A DNA stretch of 10,562 nucleotides, from contig CAMFYM010000046.1 in the NCBI GenBank assembly GCA_946002045.1, positions 1 to 10,562 on the forward strand, read 5' to 3'. A model generated the notes under the pieces. It had not been told where the DNA came from, did no database searches, and was given only the letters and a program-made list of their open reading frames with translations. This DNA is from an uncultured Clostridia bacterium (GTDB lineage: Bacteria > Bacillota > Clostridia > Oscillospirales > Acutalibacteraceae). A program made the translations under genes and the position numbers. Of the stretch, positions 6,332-10,562 are shown piece after piece; position 1 is the stretch's first letter, and every line of letters begins with the position of its first letter.

Positions 6332-7087
6332 ATGGATAAGGATGTTGCTATTTCCGTTAATGATGTCACGATGACCTTTAATCTTAACAGAGAAAAGGTG
6401 GACAATCTTAAGGAGTATGTTATAAAAGCACTTACTCGCAAAATTGAGTATAAAAAATTCTATGCGTTAAAGAATATTGATTTTCAAATAAAAAAGGGTG
6501 AGCACTGGGCAATAATGGGTCTTAACGGTGCAGGTAAAAGTACACTGCTTAAGACTATTGTCGGTGTATATAAGCCGGTATCAGGTAGCGTTGAAAAGCA
6601 GGGCGTTATTGCTCCGTTGCTTGAGCTGGGTGCAGGCTTTGAGCCTAACTACACAGGCGAGGAAAATATTTTTCTTTACGGCTCAATTCTCGGCTATGAC
6701 AGGGAATATATTAAAAGCAAATTTGACGAAATAGTAGAGTTTTCGGAATTAGGTCACTTCATTAAGGTGCCTGTTAAGAATTACTCAAGTGGTATGAAGG
6801 CAAGGCTCGGCTTCTCCATAGCAACTGCCGTTGAGCCGGATATTCTTATTCTTGACGAGGTGTTGTCAGTAGGTGATGCCGGATTCAGAAAAAAGAGTCT
6901 TGCTAAGGTGCAGTCACTGTTTGATAAGGGCGTAACAGTTTTGTTTGTGTCCCACAGCATTGAGCAGGTTAAGGCAATCTGTGACAAGGCAATTTTGCTT
7001 GAACACGGTGAAATTATTGCACAGGGTAATATTGATCAGGTAATACCTGTTTATGAGGAAAAGACCCGTAAAAAATCAAAGAAATAA
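6332..7087 (+). CDS. ABC transporter ATPase, TagH/Wzt/KpsT type
   Basis: This 251-residue nucleotide-binding subunit resembles those of teichoic-acid and polysaccharide exporters (TagH, Wzt, RfbB, KpsT). Motifs are Walker A GLNGAGKST (63-71), the subfamily's GVIAPLLELGAGFEPNYTGEENI region with its Q-loop equivalent (91-113), signature YSSGMKAR (151-158), Walker B ILILDEVL (171-178, Glu176 the catalytic base) and switch His208. The N-terminal TMTFNLNREKVDNLKEYV extension before the domain is also usual in this group. It ends soon after the ATPase core, so it has no carbohydrate-binding tail like long Wzt. ATPases of this group work with a six-helix ABC-2 permease, usually the next gene; here none is in the window, and the neighbours are a four-helix protein upstream and a repeat element downstream. 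The ribosome site gaggt (6321-6325) overlaps the preceding stop. Confidence 0.9.
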   Translation: MDKDVAISVNDVTMTFNLNREKVDNLKEYVIKALTRKIEYKKFYALKNIDFQIKKGEHWAIMGLNGAGKSTLLKTIVGVYKPVSGSVEKQGVIAPLLELGAGFEPNYTGEENIFLYGSILGYDREYIKSKFDEIVEFSELGHFIKVPVKNYSSGMKARLGFSIATAVEPDILILDEVLSVGDAGFRKKSLAKVQSLFDKGVTVLFVSHSIEQVKAICDKAILLEHGEIIAQGNIDQVIPVYEEKTRKKSKK

Positions 7088-7105
7088 AAAAGTTTGATAA
7101 ATATA

Positions 7106-7412
7106 ACAAAGACCAAGCAATTCGCCGGCACCACATAAGGCAGTATTTGTTTCTCGAACAAAATTCCCTGTATCTTTGCCAAAAGCCTCGCAAGGCGACA
7201 GCCTTGCTGCATTTTTGGCTTTTATACAAGAAATTTTCAGTTCTTACGAAACTGCGAAGCACTTTAAAATGCGAAATAATTGTGCAAGAAAAGGCAAAAA
7301 CCACCGATAATGCTGACGCATATCGGTGGTTTTTAACGCATTATTGTGCGGTTAGTTCACATTTTAAAGAAATACTTCCTTATGGGGTGTCGGCGTTACG
7401 CTTGGTCTTTAT
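7106..7412. repeat. Inverted-repeat element C in convergent intergenic region
   Basis: The arms 7106-7152 and 7366-7412 are inverted copies matching at 38 of 47 positions. Inside are a hairpin at 7178-7219 (gccaaaa/ttttggc outside, gcaaggc/gccttgc inside), a 13-base stem 7262-7274 with 7357-7369 (one mismatch), and the central terminator hairpin at 7296-7334. The 13-mer ctgcatttttggc at 7207-7219 also occurs in repeat copies A (15-27) and B (696-708), but the ends differ from theirs. The element fills nearly all of the 336 bases between the ATPase and trmB stop codons. An open frame runs through part of it, but it has no good start or coding character. Confidence 0.68.
7296..7334. terminator. 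Bidirectional terminator hairpin within element C
   Basis: aaaaaccaccgata (7296-7309) and tatcggtggttttt (7321-7334) form a perfect 14-bp stem with an 11-base loop. Each strand ends in five T, so it can stop both the ilvD-side transcript (plus) and the trmB transcript (minus). It is the best terminator candidate for both operons. Confidence 0.82.
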
Positions 7413-7423
7413 CTTTGCCTTTG

Positions 7424-8095
7424 TTATTTTAATCTTGCTTCTAATCTGTATATCGGCATACCCATTGAGGAAAACTTCTCCTCATATTCCGTAACAATAT
7501 TTCCCTCAAAATCGCTGTTGTGTAAATCTAAAGAAATATTTGACAGCTTAAATCCACAGCTTGAAAATTGCTCCAGCGAATATTCAAAGAAATGCATATT
7601 ATCTGTTTTTTGACAAATAACGCCCTGTGGATTGATTATTTCTCTGTATATTTCCAAAAATCTTGGATTGGTCAGTCGGTGAGCAACGTGCTTTGCCTTT
7701 GGAAACGGGCAGGAGAAATTAAGAAAAATTTTCTCCACCGACTCCTTTTCAATATATGACGGCAGATATTCGGCAGTACCACAAAGAAATCTTATGTTAT
7801 TAAGCTTCATTTCTCTTGCCTTATCGATAGCAAGGATAAGAACATTTTTATTTCGCTCAACACAAAGAATATTTATGCTTGGATTTTGCTGAGCAAAGGT
7901 ACAGCCGAACTGACCCTTGCCACTGCCTATTTCAAGGCAAACAGGGTTATCGTTGCCGAATAAAGCCTTAAAATCAATAATGTGATTTTCCTTTTTGGCA
8001 TCCTTATAGTTTAACGAATCGTTATGCATTTCTGTTAAGTAATCTGTTGAATTGGAAATACGCTCATCAAGATTTTTCTTTCTTTTCATCCTCAT
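7424..8095 (-). CDS. trmB: tRNA (guanine-N7-)-methyltransferase
   Basis: TrmB uses S-adenosylmethionine to make 7-methylguanosine at position 46 of the tRNA variable loop. The 223 residues fit the family length. Marks are LEIGSGKGQF (54-63, motif I), NFSCPFPK (126-133), the RLTNPRFLEIY helix, KTDN (163-166), ISLDLHNSDFEGNIVTEYEEKF (187-208) and the final PIYRLEA. In most family members the second motif is N-F-S-D-P-W-P-K, and its Asp is important for catalysis; here residue 129 is Cys and the Trp is Phe. All else looks intact, so this may be a clade variant rather than decay. The start codon is preceded by a strong aaggaggt site at seven bases that overlaps the stop of the upstream flavoprotein gene, so it is the last gene of that operon. 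Confidence 0.93.
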   Translation of the reverse strand: MRMKRKKNLDERISNSTDYLTEMHNDSLNYKDAKKENHIIDFKALFGNDNPVCLEIGSGKGQFGCTFAQQNPSINILCVERNKNVLILAIDKAREMKLNNIRFLCGTAEYLPSYIEKESVEKIFLNFSCPFPKAKHVAHRLTNPRFLEIYREIINPQGVICQKTDNMHFFEYSLEQFSSCGFKLSNISLDLHNSDFEGNIVTEYEEKFSSMGMPIYRLEARLK

Positions 8096-8107
8096 GGTGA
8101 TACCTCC

Positions 8108-9703
8108 TTAATGCTCATCGTCTAATACAGCGTGGGCACATTTTACACCGTCAACTGCTGCCGAGATAATACCACCGGCATATCCTGCACCCTCACCACA
8201 GGGGTAAACGCCACGAATATTGCACTGTAAAAACTCATCACGCAAAATTCTCACAGAGCTTGATGAACGAGTTTCAGGGGCAGTGAGAACAGCATCGTAA
8301 AGATTAAAGCCCTTTAGCTTTTTATCCATTTCAACTATTGCAGATTTCATTGTGGCTGATACCTTTGTGGGTAAGCATTCATCAAGATTAGTCAGAGTAA
8401 CTCCTGTTGGGCAGGTTGGCTTAACATTGCCAAGTGATTTGCTTTCAATACCCTTTAAGAAATCACCTACAAGCTGTGCAGGTGCATTGTAATTACTGCC
8501 GGCAAGCAGGTATGCCCTGTGCTCAATTTCCCTTTGGTAATAAATGCCTGATAGTGGATGCTCACTGGGGAAATCCTTTGGCTCAATGCCGACTAAAAGA
8601 GCAGAGTTTGCATTTTCGCCGTCACGGGCAAGTGAGCTCATTCCGTTAACAATAACGCACTCCTTCTCGCTGGCAGCAGCAACAACCGTTCCACCGGGAC
8701 ACATACAAAATGTGTATGCACCACGCTCGTGCAAGCCGTGGCAGGCAAGCTTATAATCAGCAGCGCCTAATTTTTTGTGGCCGGCAAATTTTCCGTATTG
8801 TGCCGTGTCAATAAGACTTTGTGGATGCTCAATTCTTGCACCGACGGAAAATGGCTTTTGTATTATCTCAACACCCATTGAGTAAAGCATTTCAACAGTA
8901 TCTCTTGCACTGTGACCTATTGCCATAATAACACTGTCTGCTTCCATATCAATCATTTGTCCGTTATTTGAATATGTGATGCCGTGAACAAAGCCATTAG
9001 CACAAATTATCCTCTCAAGCTTACACTCAAGTCTAACCTCTCCACCCAATTTCTCAATTTTTTTGCGAATATTTTTAACAACAACAGCAAGTCTGTCTGT
9101 ACCGATATGAGGCTTTGATGAATAAAGTATTTCCTCCGGTGCACCTGCCTCATAAAGCTCCTCAAGTATTTTGCGAATAAAAGGACTTTTAATGCCGGTT
9201 GTCAGTTTGCCGTCAGAGAAGGTGCCTGCACCACCCTCACCAAATTGAACATTAGACTCCTCGTTTAGCTCCTTTGTTTTCCAAAACCGGTTAACATCCC
9301 TTGTTCTTGCGTCAACATCCTTGCCTCGTTCAATTATAATAGGCTTCAGTCCTGCCTGTGCAAGTATTAAGCCTGCAAACATACCTGCCGGTCCAAAGCC
9401 AACAACTACCGGACGGAATTTACTGATTCTTTTGTTTTCAGGCAGGGTGTAAACATATGGTTTAACAAGCTGTACCTTGTTTGATTTGCATTTAGCAGTA
9501 ATTTGCTCCTCGTCAAGTGTAATGGTAACATCAAGAGAATAGGTAAAATGCACATCGTCCTTTTTTCTTGCATCAACACTCTTTTTATATATGGTATAGG
9601 AGTCAATATATTTTTCGTTTATCTTTAATGTTTTGGCTGCCTTTTGCTTTAATAGGCTTTCCTCCTCATCAAGAGAAAGCCTGATTTCGTTAATTCTTAT
9701 CAT
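8108..9703 (-). CDS. FAD-dependent dehydrogenase of the COG2509 type
   Basis: This 531-residue flavoprotein is full length for an uncharacterised FAD-dependent dehydrogenase group. An N-terminal alpha/beta domain of about 90 residues (MIRINEIRLSLDEEES onward) is typical of the group. It is followed by the Rossmann dinucleotide-binding motif VVVGFGPAGMFAG (99-111), the ERG that ends the second strand (125-127), GEGGAGTFSDGKL (155-167), ATGH-like MAIGHSARDT, and the C-terminal FAD contact GEGAGYAGGI (503-512). The reaction is unknown, and the partner and location (probably cytosolic) cannot be read from sequence. The stop of the upstream flavoprotein gene is 15 bases away, and an aaagg site lies about 12 bases before the ATG. 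The gene ends 12 bases before trmB, with the trmB ribosome site at its stop. Confidence 0.9.
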   Translation of the reverse strand: MIRINEIRLSLDEEESLLKQKAAKTLKINEKYIDSYTIYKKSVDARKKDDVHFTYSLDVTITLDEEQITAKCKSNKVQLVKPYVYTLPENKRISKFRPVVVGFGPAGMFAGLILAQAGLKPIIIERGKDVDARTRDVNRFWKTKELNEESNVQFGEGGAGTFSDGKLTTGIKSPFIRKILEELYEAGAPEEILYSSKPHIGTDRLAVVVKNIRKKIEKLGGEVRLECKLERIICANGFVHGITYSNNGQMIDMEADSVIMAIGHSARDTVEMLYSMGVEIIQKPFSVGARIEHPQSLIDTAQYGKFAGHKKLGAADYKLACHGLHERGAYTFCMCPGGTVVAAASEKECVIVNGMSSLARDGENANSALLVGIEPKDFPSEHPLSGIYYQREIEHRAYLLAGSNYNAPAQLVGDFLKGIESKSLGNVKPTCPTGVTLTNLDECLPTKVSATMKSAIVEMDKKLKGFNLYDAVLTAPETRSSSSVRILRDEFLQCNIRGVYPCGEGAGYAGGIISAAVDGVKCAHAVLDDEH

Positions 9704-9718
9704 ATTTATTATATACCT

Positions 9719-10562
9719 TTATATATCAGCGATTATTTGATTGGCAGTGCAGATGCCACTGTACCAAGCAAAGTTAAGATTAAATCCACCACATGGGAAT
9801 TGCCTGTCTAAAACCTCACCACAGGCGAACAAGCCGTCAACGAGCTTTGATTTGAACTTGTCAAATTCATCAAGCCTTGCGCCACCCTTTGTTATTTGGG
9901 CAAAATCAAACCCCTTTGTGCCTGTAACAATCAATTTCCAGTTTTTTGCAAGGATAACGGCTTTTTCTAAATCATTGTTTGCCTGCTTCATTATTATTGA
10001 GGAAAGACGACTGCCCAGTATTCCGTCAAGATTTTTGAACCTGTTTATATATTCTGTCAGTTGATTTTTGTTGAAATCAGGTAACAGGTCAATAACGGCG
10101 TGACATTTTTCAGGATTGCTTTTTGAAAAGTTATCAGACACAATGCTTGATAAATTCATTGTAACAATTCCTGATAATCCATAGTCAGTGAATAGTACCT
10201 CTCCGTATTCCTCCTGTACCCTTACTCCGTCAAGCTCAATAGCCATATTGCACTTTACCCTGTGTCCTTTTAATACTCGTGGGTATTTGCTTGATGAAGT
10301 TAACTGAACAAGAGCAGGGGATAAGCGTGTAATGCTGTGACCTAATGATTTTAACAGATTGTAGCCACTGCCGTTTGAGCCTAAATTCTTTTGTGCCTGA
10401 CCACCTGTGGCAATAACAACGTTGTCTGCAAAGAATATTCCACAGTCAGTTGTTATGCACAGATTTTTGTCAATGCTGCTTACGGTACATTCCGTTATTA
10501 TCTCAATGCCTAATTCGTCACAGGCTTTTAAAAGCATATCAACAACAGTGGTGGCTTGGTTA
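9719..10562 (-). CDS. HI0933-family NAD(P)/FAD-dependent oxidoreductase, partial (5' end outside window)
   Basis: The C-terminal 280 or so residues of a flavoprotein of the HI0933 family (also called YhiN, BaiN-like or 'aminoacetone oxidase family') are visible. Full members are about 400 residues, so the N-terminal FAD-binding motif lies beyond the edge. The frame is open through the last base (NQATTVVDMLLKACDELG), so the internal ATG at 10537 is not the start. Marks are VVIATGGQAQ, GYNLLKSLGHSITRLSPALVQL, GEVLFTDYGLSGI, TGTKGFDFAQITKGG and the FAD-contacting FACGEVLDRQFPCGGFNLNFAW near the C-terminus. The substrate is not known; some family members are named for bile-acid reduction, but nothing here supports that specificity. 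It is the upstream gene of the minus-strand operon. Confidence 0.92.
   Translation of the reverse strand, partial: NQATTVVDMLLKACDELGIEIITECTVSSIDKNLCITTDCGIFFADNVVIATGGQAQKNLGSNGSGYNLLKSLGHSITRLSPALVQLTSSSKYPRVLKGHRVKCNMAIELDGVRVQEEYGEVLFTDYGLSGIVTMNLSSIVSDNFSKSNPEKCHAVIDLLPDFNKNQLTEYINRFKNLDGILGSRLSSIIMKQANNDLEKAVILAKNWKLIVTGTKGFDFAQITKGGARLDEFDKFKSKLVDGLFACGEVLDRQFPCGGFNLNFAWYSGICTANQIIADI

Noticed and set aside
4836..7087. Reading the trio as a standard TagGH teichoic-acid exporter or a MacB/FtsEX system
   Set aside because: There is no TagG-type six-helix permease, and the ATPase signature (YSSGMKAR) is of the Wzt/TagH group, not the FtsE or MacB group; the membrane partner has no FtsX motif.
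7147..7494. 115-codon plus-strand open frame in element C
   Set aside because: It begins with TTG, crosses the terminator hairpin and runs antisense into the end of trmB; there is no ribosome site and no family similarity that I recognise.
1..10562. CRISPR array, phage genes, toxin-antitoxin pair or a known defence system
   Set aside because: No evenly spaced direct repeats, integrase, nuclease, or small paired toxin-antitoxin frames were seen; the 52-bp direct repeat has only two copies at wide spacing.

Overview
The window looks like chromosomal DNA from a low-GC, probably anaerobic, Gram-positive bacterium of the class Clostridia. A Ruminococcus/Oscillospirales-type gut organism is my best guess; the genus is not certain. 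The reasons are the A+T-rich sequence, strong purine-rich ribosome sites, sigma-A style promoters, a teichoic-acid-type ABC ATPase, a sortase-like protein, and an IlvD of the oxygen-sensitive 'PGH' type. I see no transposase, integrase, CRISPR array, rRNA or tRNA.

Left part (1-1610): two copies of a small repeat surround gene debris. The last 52 bases of one copy (A) open the window. A complete copy (B, 459-733, about 275 bp) has 22-bp terminal inverted repeats and nested hairpins. Between them lie the C-terminal third of a GNAT acetyltransferase and two abutting remnants of a SAM-dependent methyltransferase (motif I and the C-terminus, with the middle missing). After copy B comes an intact-looking TraX-family membrane protein gene, ending at a strong bidirectional terminator.

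Middle part (1617-7087): a sodium-coupled amino-acid transporter (NSS family, minus strand) is divergent from ilvD (plus strand). Their shared promoter region holds an 11-bp perfect inverted repeat whose half-sites are 63 bp apart and fall on the two promoters. ilvD is followed, with gaps of only 1 to 11 bp, by a sortase-fold protein that lacks two of the three catalytic residues, a four-helix membrane protein with a large outside domain, and a TagH/Wzt-type ATPase with no recognisable permease. The layout suggests one transcript that joins a branched-chain amino-acid gene to a small uncharacterised envelope module.

Right part (7088-10562): a second, different inverted-repeat element (C, about 307 bp, with 47-bp imperfect ends and a central 14-bp terminator hairpin) fills the convergent gap. 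On the minus strand follow a tRNA m7G46 methyltransferase gene (trmB, with Cys in place of the usual Asp in its signature motif), a COG2509-type flavoprotein and a partial HI0933-family flavoprotein that runs off the window. The three are closely spaced and probably form one operon, read as HI0933-like, then COG2509-like, then trmB.
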